Assembly: GCF_014199985.1 (NCBI RefSeq)
Contig: NZ_JACHOS010000015.1
Span: 87,295-151,294 of the forward strand
Origin: Methylorubrum rhodesianum
Lineage (GTDB): Bacteria > Pseudomonadota > Alphaproteobacteria > Rhizobiales > Beijerinckiaceae
Length of the DNA: 64,000 nt
Direction of reading: 5' to 3'
Position numbers and translations under genes: made by a program. Shown piece after piece: positions 1-9,451 of the stretch. Within the stretch, counting starts at the first letter, position 1. Every line of letters starts with the position of its first letter. The notes under the pieces were generated by a model. It worked only from the letters and a program-made list of their open reading frames with translations, was not told the origin of the DNA and searched no databases.

Positions 1-1
1 C

Positions 2-3000
2 TCCGAGGCCGGGGGACGCCGCACCCCGAACCTCGACATCGACCCCGCCGCCTCGGAGATTCCCCTGCCGGAGCGCGGCCGCTCGCGCCGCGAGGGCGGC
101 CTGCTTCCGCCCGACCGCTCGCTGGTTGCCAACGACGACCGCCAGAACATCGGCATCCTGCAGCAGACGCTGCGGGTGCGGCCCTTGCGCAGGCCGTACC
201 TCGTCGCGGCAATTGCCTCCTTCCTCTGGCTCAACGGCCTCGTGGCGCTCGCCTGGAACCAGTCCGGCGGCGACCTGAAGGCGTTCGTCACCGGGCTGAC
301 CGCGCTCCAGGCGGCCGTGGTGGCCACCGCCATCGCCGGGCCGATCGTGCTGTTCCTCATCACGGCGATGCTGGCGGTGCGCGCCCACGAGATGCGCCTC
401 GTCGCCCGCGCCGTCGGCGAGGTGGCGATCCGGCTGGCCGAGCCCGAGAGCTTCTCGACGGACGCGGTGCTCACGATGTCGCAGACCGTGCGCCGCGAGG
501 TCGCCGCCGTCGGTGACGGCGTGGAGCGGGCGCTCGCCCGGGCGGGCGAGCTCGAAACCCTGGTGCGCGGCGAGATCTCGACCCTGGAGCGGGCCTATTC
601 CGACAACGAGATCCGCATCCGCAGCCTCGTCGATGAACTGATCGCCCAGCGCGAATCCATCGTCGGCAGCGCCGACCGGGTGCGCGGCGCGATCACCGGC
701 TCACACGAGAACCTGTCGAGCGAACTCGAGGGCGCGGCCGAGCGCATCGTCGCGGCGATCAACGGCGCGGGCGAGCGCGTGACCGGGGCGCTCGACGCCC
801 GCGGCGAGGCGATCACCACGGCGCTCGGCGAGGTCGGCGAGCGGGTCGTCGGTAATGTCTCGACCCGCGGCGACGACCTGATCCGCCAGCTCACCGCCAC
901 GAGCGAGGACGTGCGCGGCGGCCTCGAGGAGATCGGCACGAACCTGACCAGCGCGCTGCAGCAGCGCGCCGACGAGGTGACCCAGGCTTTCGAGCGCACC
1001 GGCGGGGCGCTGACCCGCACGCTCGCCGACAATGCCGGCGCCGTCGCCCAATCCCTGTCCGAGACCGGCACCGGCCTGATCGAGGCCCTCGACCGCCAGG
1101 GCGGCGCCGTGCGCGAGACCTTCGAGCGCTCGACCCGGGGTCTTGAAGAAGCGTTCCTGTCGCGCGGCACCGAGCTGACCGAGCGTTTCGCCCAAACGGG
1201 CGGCGCGATCACCGCCCGCTTCGTCGAGACCGGCGAGGGGCTGAGCCGGCACTTCGCCGCCACCGGCGCGGCGATCTCCGAGGACATCGCCGCCCGCGGC
1301 GCCTCGCTGCGCACCGAGATCGAGGCTGCCGGAACCGGCGTTTCCGAACTGATCGAGGGCCGCGGCCGCGACGCGCAGGCCGCGCTCGCGCTTGCCGCCG
1401 GCAGCGTCGCCGACGACTTCACCGCTCGCATCGACGGCGTGCGCGAGACGTTCCTCGCCTCTGCTGCCCGTGCCGCCGACACCATGGACGGCCGCGGCCG
1501 CGACCTCGCCGACCGCATCGAGGCGGCGACGACCCGCGTCGACGACGTCATCGCCGTCCAGGGCGGGGCGCTCGCCTCGAACCTCGATGCGGCGGGTGAG
1601 CGCATCGTCGGCCTGATGACCGATCGCGCGGCCCAGGCCGCCGCCACCGTCGAGCAGGCGCTCGCCGAACTCGGTTCCGCCTTCGCCGCGAACGCGTCCG
1701 GCACCGCCGAGAGCCTGCGCGAGACCGTCGCGCGGCTGGGCGAGGATCTCGATGCCCGCGCTGGCGCCGCCCATGACGGCATCCGCCGCAACACGGAGGC
1801 CGCGACCGCCTCCGTCGGCGCCAGCGTCGAGGGGCTGGAGCGCCGTCTGCGCGAGGCCGCCGAGACCGTGAGCGGCCTGCTGGCCGAACGCACCGCCGAG
1901 TCCACCGCACGGATGCTGCACACCGCCGAGGAAACCTCGGGCGCCGCGCAGGCGCAGTCCGCCGCCGTGGCCGCACGCTTCACCGAGGCTGCCGAGACCC
2001 TGCGCCGGGCCGCCGAAGAGGCTGCCGCCGCCGTCGAAGCCCGCTCGCACGACGTGGTCGGCCGGTTCCAGGCCGCCGCCGAGCGTGTCGGGGACGAATT
2101 GGGCAACCGCAGCGAGAGCGCCTCCCGCACGCTTCACGCGGCGATCCAGCGGATGGCCGACGAGCTCACCGCCCGCAGTGCCGAGGCGACCGGCGCGCTG
2201 GCGCTCGCCGCGGCCCATGCCGGCGGCGAGATCGGCAGCCGCACCGATCAGTCGATGCACGCGCTCCAGGATCTCCTGCGGCAGGTCGCCGACGAGATCG
2301 CCGTTCGCGGTTCCGAGGCGAGCGTGGCCCTGTCCCTGGCCGCGGCCCAGGCCGGCGGCGAGATCGGCAGCCGTGCCGACCAGTCGGCGCAGGGGCTGCG
2401 CGACCTCCTGACCCGTGTCCGCGAGGAGATCGACGGCCGCAGCGCCGAGGTCACGGACGCCCTGGCGCGGACCGCCGAGCGCGTCGGCGGCGAGGTCGGC
2501 ACCCGCACCGAGGCGTCGCTGCGGAGCCTGCGCGATGCCCTCGACCGGATCGGCGAGGAGCTGTCCGCCCGCGGCGAGGCCGCCGTCCAGGCGCTGTCGC
2601 GCAGCGCGGAAGGGGTCGGCTCCGAGCTCGATGCCCGTCTGGGCGCCCTGGAGGAGGGCTTCGGCCGCCACGGCCGCGGCGCCGCCGCGCTCATCGCCAG
2701 CCAGTCCGACGAGGCCCAGGCCCGCCTCGAAGGCGCCGGACGCGAGGTGGCCCTCGCCATCGCCGGCCACGTGTCGCAGGTCGACGACGCGCTCCATCGG
2801 AGCCACGCCGCTTTCGTCGAGACCGCCGACAGCCGCGCCCGCGCGGTGGAGGAGGCACTGGGCAGCCGGCTCGCCGCCCTGCAGGAAACCATCGCCCGCG
2901 GCGACATCCTCGCCGATCGGATCGCCGGCAACGCCCGCGCGCTCGGCGACACGTTGGATTCGCGCCTCGCGGAGATCGACCGGATCATCGCCGTGCAGGG

Positions 3001-6000
3001 CAATGCGCTCGCCGATTCCCTGGCCGAGCGGGCCCGCCTCGCCAGCGAGACCGTCGAGTCGCGCATCGGTGAGATGGAATCCCTCTCGGCCCGGCGCGCC
3101 GCCGAGATCGGCGAGAGCTTCGCGGCCCTCGTCGGCGATGTCGACACGCGGCTGGGCGCCCGCGCCAACAGCCTCAACGAAACCCTCGTGCTGCGCACCT
3201 CCGAGATCGCCCACACCCTGGACGAGGCCAACCGCACCCTCATCGAGGCCCTCGACCGGCGTGCCGAAGGCACCGCGCAGGACATCGCCGAACGCGGCCG
3301 GTCCGTGGGCGACGTTCTCGCGGCCCGCGCCGCCGAGATCGCCGAGCGCCTCGAGGCGACGACGCAGGATCTGGCCCGTCGTCTCGACGAGGGCGCCGAG
3401 CGTCTCGATACCGGTGTGGTCGCGCGGCTCGACGCCCTGAACGGCACGCTCGATGAGCGCGCGCGCCATCTCGACGAGTCCTTCGGAATCCAGGCGCTCG
3501 AAGCGGTGCGCCTGATCGAGAGCCGCACCCGCACCATCGACGGCGAGTTGACCAACCGCATCCGCGACCTCGTCGCCCTGCTGGAGCGCCGCAGCGGCCT
3601 CGCGGTCGAAGCGGTCGGGGGCCATGTCGAGGCGATCGCTCGCCTGTTCGACGAGCGCGTCGAGAGCCTCAACCACCTGTTCGACGAGCGCGGCGGCGCG
3701 CTCGCCGCCGACCTCGACCAGCGCGGCCGCGCCACGGTCGAGGGGCTGGAGGGACGCCTCTCCGAGATCACCCAGGCCCTGGAACAGGGCGGCACGTCGC
3801 TCGGCGCCCTGCTCGACCGCCGCGGTACCGCCCTGCTCACCGCCCTGCGCGACCTCGTGGGGCAGGTCGATGGCGTTCTCGGCGAGGGCGCGGGCCGGGT
3901 CGGCCACGCTCTCGAGGCGCGGGCCGACGAGATCCGCACCCTGCTCGACAGCCGCGCGGACGATCTGCGCGGCCTGATGGAAGGCAGTGCGGGCCGGGTG
4001 CGCGGCGAGTTCGAGGCCGGCCTCGGCGCCATCGAGACGGCGCTCGAAGAGCGCCTGCGCACGGTGCGCGACCTGCTCGATGCCCGCAGCCATGAGATCC
4101 GCGACGCCCTCGACCACCGCACCGACGACCTGCGCGGCGTGATGGAGGGGGGCGCCGGGCAGGTGCGCGGCGCGCTCGATGCGAGCCTCGGCACCCTCGA
4201 GACCGTCCTGGAGGAGCGTCTGCGCACGGTGCGCGACCTGCTCGATGCCCGCAGCCACGAGATCCGCGACACCCTCGACAGCCGTACCGGCACCCTGCGC
4301 GGCCTCGTGGACGGCAGTGCCGGCCATGTCCGCGGCGAGTTCGAGGCCGGGCTCGACGCCCTGCGCGCGGCGCTGGAAGAGCCGGCCCGCACGGTGCAGG
4401 ACCTGCTCGACAGCCGTGCTGGCGAGATCCGCGCCATGCTCGACGCCCGCAACGACGACCTGCGCACGACCCTGGACGAGCGGGCCCGCACGGTCGAGGA
4501 AATCCTCGACCACCGCACGGGCGAGCTCCGTGGGCTGCTCGACGGCCATGCCGGCCGCCTCGACGAGGGCTTCCAGGGCCGGATCCTGCCGCTCCAGGCG
4601 GCGCTGACCGAGGGGGCGCGTGCGTTCGTCGAGACGCTGGAGGGCGGCATCGGCCGCGCCGCCGGCGAGGTCGATGCCCGCACGCAGGGCCTCGCCTCCC
4701 TGTTCGACGAGCGCCTCGGCGTTCTCGGCACCCTTGTGGACGGACGCGGGCGAGAGGTCGCGCAGACCGTCGAGGCACGGACGCAGGAGCTGCGCGGCCT
4801 GTTCGAGGAGATCCACGCCCGCCTCGGCGCCCTCGTGGACGAGCGCTCGACGGCGCTCACCGGGCGCCTCGACAGCCAGACACAGGCGATGGCGGCCCTG
4901 TTCGACGAACGGATGCGCAGCCTCGACGGACTGGTCGAGAGCCGCGGCGGCGCCTTCGCGCAGGTCGTGGAGACGCAGACCGCTGCCCTGGCGCAGACGG
5001 TCGACAGCCGCAGCGAGGACTTCACCGCCCGCATCGACGCCCGCCTGCGCGCCTTCGCGACCGTCGTGGCGAGCCGCGCCAATGCGCTGGCCGACGCCTT
5101 CGACGAGCGCCAGGACGCCTACGCGGCCCTGATCGACGAGGGTCTGGCCCGGATGGTCGCGGCGCTCGACGAGCGGGCCCGCCAGCATGTGGCCCAGTTC
5201 GAGACCGTGGAGGAGCGCCAGAAGTCCGTCGCGGCCCTGGTCGAGGCCGGGACCGCTCGGATCGCGGCGGCCTTGGACGAGCGCGCCCGCCAGCAGGTGG
5301 CCCTCGCCGAGGCCTTCGACGGACAGCAGGGATCGTATGCGAACCTGATCGAGCAGGGCACGGCCCGCCTCGTCGCGGCCCTGGACGAGCGCACCCAGCG
5401 GCAGGCGGCCCTCACCGAGGCCTTCGAGGGGCAGCGGGACGCCTACGCCACCCTGATCGAGCAGGGCACCGCCCGGATGGTCTCCGCCCTCGAGGAGCGG
5501 GCGCGCCGCCACGCGGTGCTGGCCGAGGCGTTCGATCGTCAGAAGGAGGCCTACGCGGCCCTCATCGACGGCGGCACCGCCCGGATGGTCGCCGCGCTCG
5601 ACGAGCGGGCCGAGCGGCAGGTGGCGCTGGCCGAGAGCTTCGACGAGCGCCGGACCGCCTACGCGGCGCTGGTCGAGGACGGCATCGCCCGGATGGGCCG
5701 GATGCTGGAGGAGCGCGCCCAGCGTCACGCCGCCGAGGTCCAGGCCCGCGCCACCGCGCTGGCCGAGACCATGGACGAGCGCAACGCGGCCCTGGCGCGG
5801 CTGATCGACGGACCGGCGGCGGCCCTGGCCGATGCCCTGGCCGAGCGCGAGCAGGCCCTCGATCGGCTCATCGACGACAAGGGGGCGCCGCTGGTGGAGG
5901 CTTTGCGCGAGCGCACCGACGCCATCGTCGTCCGCACCGTCGAGTCGGCCAAGGCTCTGCGCGCGGCCCTCGACGAGGGCGCGGCGGCCTCCGCCGAGAC

Positions 6001-7651
6001 GGTGGGCGAGGCCCATGAGCGGGTCCGCCGCGACGTCGCCGGCTTCCTCACCCGGATCGAGAGCGCCAACGGCGCGCTGAAGGACCTCGTCGGCGGTGCC
6101 TCCCAGAACCTCGCGGCCGTGGAGCAGGGGCTCGCGGCCCGCGTCGAGCAGATCCAGTCGGCCCTCGACCGGGTCGCCGCCGACACGGCGCAGGCCTCCG
6201 ACCGGGTCTCGACCCAGGTCGTGGCCCTGCGTGATGCCTCGCAGGGGGCCCTCGCTCAGGCCTCCGAGCTCGCCGAGACCCTGGATGCCCGCGGCCGAAC
6301 CCTGGTCGAGCGCACCGGGACCCATGTCGGCGCACTCTCCGAGGCCGCCGGCACCCTGGAGGCGGTGGAGAGCCGTCTGGCCGAGAGCCTGTCGAGCCGG
6401 CAGGCGGTGATCGAGGCGGTGCTGTCCCGCCTGGAGGAGCGCAGCCAGGCCATCGAGGCCCAGACCGGCCGCTTCGGGAGCGTGATCGAGGAGACGCTGC
6501 GCGCGGCCGAGGCCCGTGCCCGCGAACTCAGCGAGAGCGTTGCCCGCGCGGCCCGCGAGGCGGGGACCGCCGTGGCGGGCGACTTCGCGCGTCTGCGCAG
6601 CGGTGCCGACGAGGAGAGCGCCCGCACCGCGACCGCTGTGAGCAGTGCCATCGAAGCGGCCTCGGCCAAGATGATGGAGAGCTTTGCCGCCGCCTCCGGT
6701 CAGTTCGGCGACTCCGTCGCGCGGATGAACGCCATGGCCGCGGAAATCCGCCGCGAACTCGATGCGACCCGCAACGACCTGCAACGCGGCGTCCTCGACC
6801 TGCCGCGCGAGACGCAGGACGCCACGAGCGAGATGCGTCGCGTGGTGGCCGAGCAGATCGACGCGCTGAACGAACTGGCTGCCCTCGTGGCCCGCTCGAA
6901 TCGATCGGTCGACGTTGCCCAGCCGGCGGCGCAGGCCCGCGCCGCCGATCAGCGCCGCACGGCCGAGGCCGGCCGCGGCGCCTCCGCTCCCGTCGCCGCG
7001 CCGCAGCCGGCGCCGGCCCGCAACGCGGCGCCGACGGCGGCCCGGCCCCAGCCGCCGGCTTCCCCTGCCGCGCGTCCGGCGAACCCGACCGCCGCCCAGG
7101 GCGGGGGGCAGGGTGCGGTCCAAGGTTCGGTCCAAGGGTCGGCTCAAGGAGCGAGCCAAGGCGCGGTCCAGGGGCGGCCCGGCACCCGCGACAACCGCGG
7201 CTGGCTGTCCGATCTCCTGACCCGTGCCTCGATCGACGATGACGGCGCCGACGCGATCCCCGCCCCGGCCTCCGCACCGACGCCGGAAGCGAAGGGTCCG
7301 GTGGAGCGGATCTCGCTCGATGCGATCTCGACCGACATCGCCCGGATGGTGGACCATCGGGCGTCCGTCGAGTTCTGGCAGCGCTACCGCCGGGGCGATA
7401 CCAACCTGTTCGACGGCCGTCTCTACACGGCGCAGGGACGCCAGACGTTCGAGCAGATCCAGCGCCGCTACCGGGCGGATGCGGAGTTCCGGCGCACGGT
7501 CGATCGCTACGTCGGCGAGTTCGAGCGTCTGCTCGGCGAGGTGACGAAGAACGACCGCGACACCAAGCGTGCGGACGCCTACCTCACCTCGGAAACGGGC
7601 AAGGTCTACACCATGCTCGCCCATGCCAGCGGCCGGTTCGACGAGGCGTGA
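2..7651 (+). CDS. Giant membrane-anchored coiled-coil protein (apolipoprotein/growth-pole-ring-like), 5' end outside window
   Basis: The frame is open from the first bases of the window, so the gene starts upstream; a GTG at 176 is internal, not the start. About 2,550 residues are visible. An acidic/Arg-rich head is followed by two hydrophobic segments (about 194-256 and 313-385) that should anchor it in the inner membrane. Roughly 2,100 residues of Ala/Glu/Arg-rich heptad-like helix follow, with tandem repeats of 55 residues (about 3.9-4.4 kb) and 36 residues (about 5.1-5.75 kb). A Pro/Ala/Gln-Gly linker (about 6.9-7.2 kb) leads to a compact C-terminal domain (about 7.31-7.65 kb; FWQRYRRGD, YTAQGRQTFEQI, YLTSETGKVYTMLAHA). 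This architecture matches the apolipoprotein-like growth pole ring protein GPR of Agrobacterium and related polar growers. That match is recalled family knowledge, not a search. A structural or scaffold role at the growing pole is inferred. Confidence 0.85.
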   Translation, partial: SEAGGRRTPNLDIDPAASEIPLPERGRSRREGGLLPPDRSLVANDDRQNIGILQQTLRVRPLRRPYLVAAIASFLWLNGLVALAWNQSGGDLKAFVTGLTALQAAVVATAIAGPIVLFLITAMLAVRAHEMRLVARAVGEVAIRLAEPESFSTDAVLTMSQTVRREVAAVGDGVERALARAGELETLVRGEISTLERAYSDNEIRIRSLVDELIAQRESIVGSADRVRGAITGSHENLSSELEGAAERIVAAINGAGERVTGALDARGEAITTALGEVGERVVGNVSTRGDDLIRQLTATSEDVRGGLEEIGTNLTSALQQRADEVTQAFERTGGALTRTLADNAGAVAQSLSETGTGLIEALDRQGGAVRETFERSTRGLEEAFLSRGTELTERFAQTGGAITARFVETGEGLSRHFAATGAAISEDIAARGASLRTEIEAAGTGVSELIEGRGRDAQAALALAAGSVADDFTARIDGVRETFLASAARAADTMDGRGRDLADRIEAATTRVDDVIAVQGGALASNLDAAGERIVGLMTDRAAQAAATVEQALAELGSAFAANASGTAESLRETVARLGEDLDARAGAAHDGIRRNTEAATASVGASVEGLERRLREAAETVSGLLAERTAESTARMLHTAEETSGAAQAQSAAVAARFTEAAETLRRAAEEAAAAVEARSHDVVGRFQAAAERVGDELGNRSESASRTLHAAIQRMADELTARSAEATGALALAAAHAGGEIGSRTDQSMHALQDLLRQVADEIAVRGSEASVALSLAAAQAGGEIGSRADQSAQGLRDLLTRVREEIDGRSAEVTDALARTAERVGGEVGTRTEASLRSLRDALDRIGEELSARGEAAVQALSRSAEGVGSELDARLGALEEGFGRHGRGAAALIASQSDEAQARLEGAGREVALAIAGHVSQVDDALHRSHAAFVETADSRARAVEEALGSRLAALQETIARGDILADRIAGNARALGDTLDSRLAEIDRIIAVQGNALADSLAERARLASETVESRIGEMESLSARRAAEIGESFAALVGDVDTRLGARANSLNETLVLRTSEIAHTLDEANRTLIEALDRRAEGTAQDIAERGRSVGDVLAARAAEIAERLEATTQDLARRLDEGAERLDTGVVARLDALNGTLDERARHLDESFGIQALEAVRLIESRTRTIDGELTNRIRDLVALLERRSGLAVEAVGGHVEAIARLFDERVESLNHLFDERGGALAADLDQRGRATVEGLEGRLSEITQALEQGGTSLGALLDRRGTALLTALRDLVGQVDGVLGEGAGRVGHALEARADEIRTLLDSRADDLRGLMEGSAGRVRGEFEAGLGAIETALEERLRTVRDLLDARSHEIRDALDHRTDDLRGVMEGGAGQVRGALDASLGTLETVLEERLRTVRDLLDARSHEIRDTLDSRTGTLRGLVDGSAGHVRGEFEAGLDALRAALEEPARTVQDLLDSRAGEIRAMLDARNDDLRTTLDERARTVEEILDHRTGELRGLLDGHAGRLDEGFQGRILPLQAALTEGARAFVETLEGGIGRAAGEVDARTQGLASLFDERLGVLGTLVDGRGREVAQTVEARTQELRGLFEEIHARLGALVDERSTALTGRLDSQTQAMAALFDERMRSLDGLVESRGGAFAQVVETQTAALAQTVDSRSEDFTARIDARLRAFATVVASRANALADAFDERQDAYAALIDEGLARMVAALDERARQHVAQFETVEERQKSVAALVEAGTARIAAALDERARQQVALAEAFDGQQGSYANLIEQGTARLVAALDERTQRQAALTEAFEGQRDAYATLIEQGTARMVSALEERARRHAVLAEAFDRQKEAYAALIDGGTARMVAALDERAERQVALAESFDERRTAYAALVEDGIARMGRMLEERAQRHAAEVQARATALAETMDERNAALARLIDGPAAALADALAEREQALDRLIDDKGAPLVEALRERTDAIVVRTVESAKALRAALDEGAAASAETVGEAHERVRRDVAGFLTRIESANGALKDLVGGASQNLAAVEQGLAARVEQIQSALDRVAADTAQASDRVSTQVVALRDASQGALAQASELAETLDARGRTLVERTGTHVGALSEAAGTLEAVESRLAESLSSRQAVIEAVLSRLEERSQAIEAQTGRFGSVIEETLRAAEARARELSESVARAAREAGTAVAGDFARLRSGADEESARTATAVSSAIEAASAKMMESFAAASGQFGDSVARMNAMAAEIRRELDATRNDLQRGVLDLPRETQDATSEMRRVVAEQIDALNELAALVARSNRSVDVAQPAAQARAADQRRTAEAGRGASAPVAAPQPAPARNAAPTAARPQPPASPAARPANPTAAQGGGQGAVQGSVQGSAQGASQGAVQGRPGTRDNRGWLSDLLTRASIDDDGADAIPAPASAPTPEAKGPVERISLDAISTDIARMVDHRASVEFWQRYRRGDTNLFDGRLYTAQGRQTFEQIQRRYRADAEFRRTVDRYVGEFERLLGEVTKNDRDTKRADAYLTSETGKVYTMLAHASGRFDEA
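3880..4430 (+). repeat. 55-residue (165-nt) coding tandem repeats
   Basis: Inside the giant coiled-coil gene, a unit beginning LEERLRTVRDLLDARSHEIR recurs exactly 55 codons later with near-identical DNA, and a diverged copy flanks it on each side. Near-identity at the DNA level suggests recent duplication or gene conversion. Confidence 0.75.
5119..5760 (+). repeat. 36-residue (108-nt) coding tandem repeats
   Basis: Five to six copies of a 36-residue unit of the form A-x-LI-x-x-GTAR-h-h-x-ALDER-A-x-x-x-x-ALAEAF are seen back to back in the giant coiled-coil protein. This is a different period from the 55-residue block upstream, so the rod is built from at least two repeat families. Confidence 0.75.
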
Positions 7652-7722
7652 GTCGCTGCTGCGGGGGCGGGTTCGGTGACGCCGAACCTGCCTCGTGATG
7701 CCATCGAACAGGCCGTTCGATG

Positions 7723-7762
7723 AAAAAGGCCCCCGTCGCACGCGAGCGACGGGGGCCTTTTT
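7723..7762. terminator. Bidirectional intrinsic terminator
   Basis: Perfect 17-bp inverted repeat (7723-7739 and 7746-7762) with a 6-nt loop. It starts with an A-run and ends with a T-run, so it works in both directions. It lies between the convergent giant coiled-coil gene and the XRE regulator gene. Confidence 0.93.
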
Positions 7763-7803
7763 CGATGCGGTAAGGCCGTTTCAGGCGGGTGGCCCGTGCC
7801 GGA

Positions 7804-8433
7804 TCACTCCATCACGGCGGCCTTCATGATGACCACCATCGTCGCCCGGCCCGGCCCGTCGCCGAGACAGCGGATGCTGTGGGGACGATCGCAACGGTAG
7901 CGCAGGGTCTCGCCGGCATTGGCCCGCTGCACCTCGCCGCCGACCTCGACCTCGAAGCTGCCCTCCAGCACCGAGAGCGACTCGACCGAGCCGCGCTGGT
8001 GCGCGTCGGATTCGAGCACCCCGCCGGGGTCGGCGCTGACGTCGTACCATTGCAGCCACTCGACGGTCTTGATCCAACCGATGATGGCGAGCCGCACCTT
8101 GCCGTCGTCGGAGACGAGCCGCGGGGTGTCGGCGCGGGAGAAGCGCTCGATGAAGGGCTCCTCGTCGGCGGTGGCCAGCACCCGCTCGATCGAGACGTCG
8201 AGCGCCTGGCTGAGGCGCCAGATCGTGGCGAGCGTCGGGTTGGTCTCGTTGCGCTCGATCTGGCTGATGATCGACTTCGCGACGCCCGACTGCTCGGCGA
8301 GTTCCGAGAGGGAGAGGTTGTAGGCCTTGCGCAGGCGCTGGATCGTCTTACCGAGTTGGCCCGAGAGCACCTGCGCACCGCTGGCGAGATCCTTCGGCCG
8401 TCCGCGCTCGAGGCTTGCCGCTATGTCCTGCAT
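7804..8433 (-). CDS. XRE-family transcriptional regulator with C-terminal cupin domain
   Basis: A 209-residue protein with an N-terminal helix-turn-helix of the XRE/Cro type (about residues 30-85; LSLSELAEQSGVAKSIISQI and ERNETNPTLATIWRLSQAL) and a C-terminal cupin barrel (about 125-205; SVLEGSFEVEVGGE, GETLRYRCDRPHSI) that would sense a small ligand. This is the common HTH_XRE-cupin_2 architecture that controls amino-acid, amine or sugar metabolism; the ligand cannot be read from sequence. ATG at 8433 is preferred over the GTG immediately before it, although the ribosome site is weak. Two perfect inverted repeats lie upstream (8552-8592) and may be its own operator. It converges on the giant coiled-coil gene across the shared terminator. 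Confidence 0.9.
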   Translation of the reverse strand: MQDIAASLERGRPKDLASGAQVLSGQLGKTIQRLRKAYNLSLSELAEQSGVAKSIISQIERNETNPTLATIWRLSQALDVSIERVLATADEEPFIERFSRADTPRLVSDDGKVRLAIIGWIKTVEWLQWYDVSADPGGVLESDAHQRGSVESLSVLEGSFEVEVGGEVQRANAGETLRYRCDRPHSIRCLGDGPGRATMVVIMKAAVME

Positions 8434-8551
8434 CACGTCGGTCCGCTGAGAGTGCCCGCCTCAAACATCCGCGCGCCGGCCTCACCCTCGCGGGCGGTCG
8501 GTTCACGAAGTCGTGGGCGGGTCACCGAAAGGCGTTCCGTTATCCGAACGA

Positions 8552-8592
8552 GCGTTTGATCTGTCAAACGCAAATCGGCAGCTGGCCGATTT
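8552..8592. promoter_or_regulatory. Two abutting perfect inverted repeats upstream of the XRE-cupin gene
   Basis: GCGTTTGA-N4-TCAAACGC (8552-8571) is followed without a gap by AAATCGGC-N5-GCCGATTT (8572-8592). Both have 8-bp perfect arms. They sit 119-159 bp upstream of the regulator start and just after the thiD stop. The first is a plausible operator. The second could be an operator half or the thiD transcript end, but no T-run follows either one. Confidence 0.6.
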
Positions 8593-8607
8593 CGTGCCGG
8601 CGGAGGG

Positions 8608-9414
8608 CTAGTGCCAGAGCGCGTAGAAGTGATGAAGAGGGCCGTGTCCATGGCCGACGGGCACCGTATCCGCGGCGCGGATCGCCGCCGTGACATAGGT
8701 CTTCGCCCCGCCCACCGCCTCGGCGAGGCCCTGGCCGCGGGCGAGCCCGGCCGCTACGGCCGCCGAGAGGGTGCAGCCGGTGCCGTGGCTGTTGCGGGTC
8801 TCGATGCGCGGTGCCGCGAATCGGCGCAGCGTTCCGTCCGCGGCGATGAGGTGATCGACGCTCTCCCGGCCCTCGCCGTGGCCGCCCTTGATCAGCACGG
8901 CCCGCGCCCCGCGCGCCAGCAAACGCCGGGCCTGGCCCACCGCCTCGTTCTCGTGTCCCGCCTCCGCCTCGTCGAGCAGGGTCGCAGCCTCCGGCAGGTT
9001 GGGGGTGACGACGGTCGCCAGCGGCATCAGCTCGCCGCGCAGGGTCTCGACCGCTTCCTGCGAGATCAGCCGGTCGCCGCTGGTGGCCACCATCACGGGA
9101 TCGAGCACCACCGGGATGCCGGTGGCGTGCCGCCTCAGGCTTTCGGCCACCGCCCGGATGGTCTCGGGCCGCGAGAGCATACCGATCTTCACCGCACCCA
9201 CCGCGAGATCGGCGAACACGGAGTCGATCTGCGCGGCGACGAAGTCGGCCGGCACATCGTGGATCGCCTGCACCCCGCGGGTGTTCTGCGCGGTGAGGGC
9301 GGTGACGACGCTGGCGCCGTAGACGCGCAGGGCTGCGAAGGTCTTGAGATCGGCCTGGATGCCGGCGCCCCCGCTCGAATCCGAGCCGGCGATGGTCAGG
9401 GCGATGGCGGTCAT
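8608..9414 (-). CDS. thiD: Hydroxymethylpyrimidine/phosphomethylpyrimidine kinase ThiD
   Basis: ThiD phosphorylates hydroxymethylpyrimidine and then its monophosphate to HMP-PP, the pyrimidine half of thiamine. The 268-residue protein begins MTAIALTIAGSDSSGGAGIQ, the ribokinase-fold substrate loop. It carries the C-terminal anion-hole motif NSHGTGCTLSAAVAAG with the catalytic region near residue 210. ATG 9414 is chosen because the family sequence begins exactly there and the in-frame upstream stretch is low-complexity. It lies 37 bp downstream of thiE on the same strand, so the two probably form a thiED operon. No THI-box riboswitch was seen upstream. Confidence 0.96.
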   Translation of the reverse strand: MTAIALTIAGSDSSGGAGIQADLKTFAALRVYGASVVTALTAQNTRGVQAIHDVPADFVAAQIDSVFADLAVGAVKIGMLSRPETIRAVAESLRRHATGIPVVLDPVMVATSGDRLISQEAVETLRGELMPLATVVTPNLPEAATLLDEAEAGHENEAVGQARRLLARGARAVLIKGGHGEGRESVDHLIAADGTLRRFAAPRIETRNSHGTGCTLSAAVAAGLARGQGLAEAVGGAKTYVTAAIRAADTVPVGHGHGPLHHFYALWH

Positions 9415-9451
9415 GGGCGTCTCCCGTCGTCGAGTCTTGTATTCGCCTCTT

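Noticed and set aside
701..7741. An about 2,346-codon open frame on the minus strand opposite the giant coiled-coil gene
   Set aside because: It has no ribosome site at a plausible start, no family resemblance, and its composition is the reverse-complement echo of Ala/Glu/Arg codons. Long antisense frames without stops are expected opposite such GC-rich repetitive genes.
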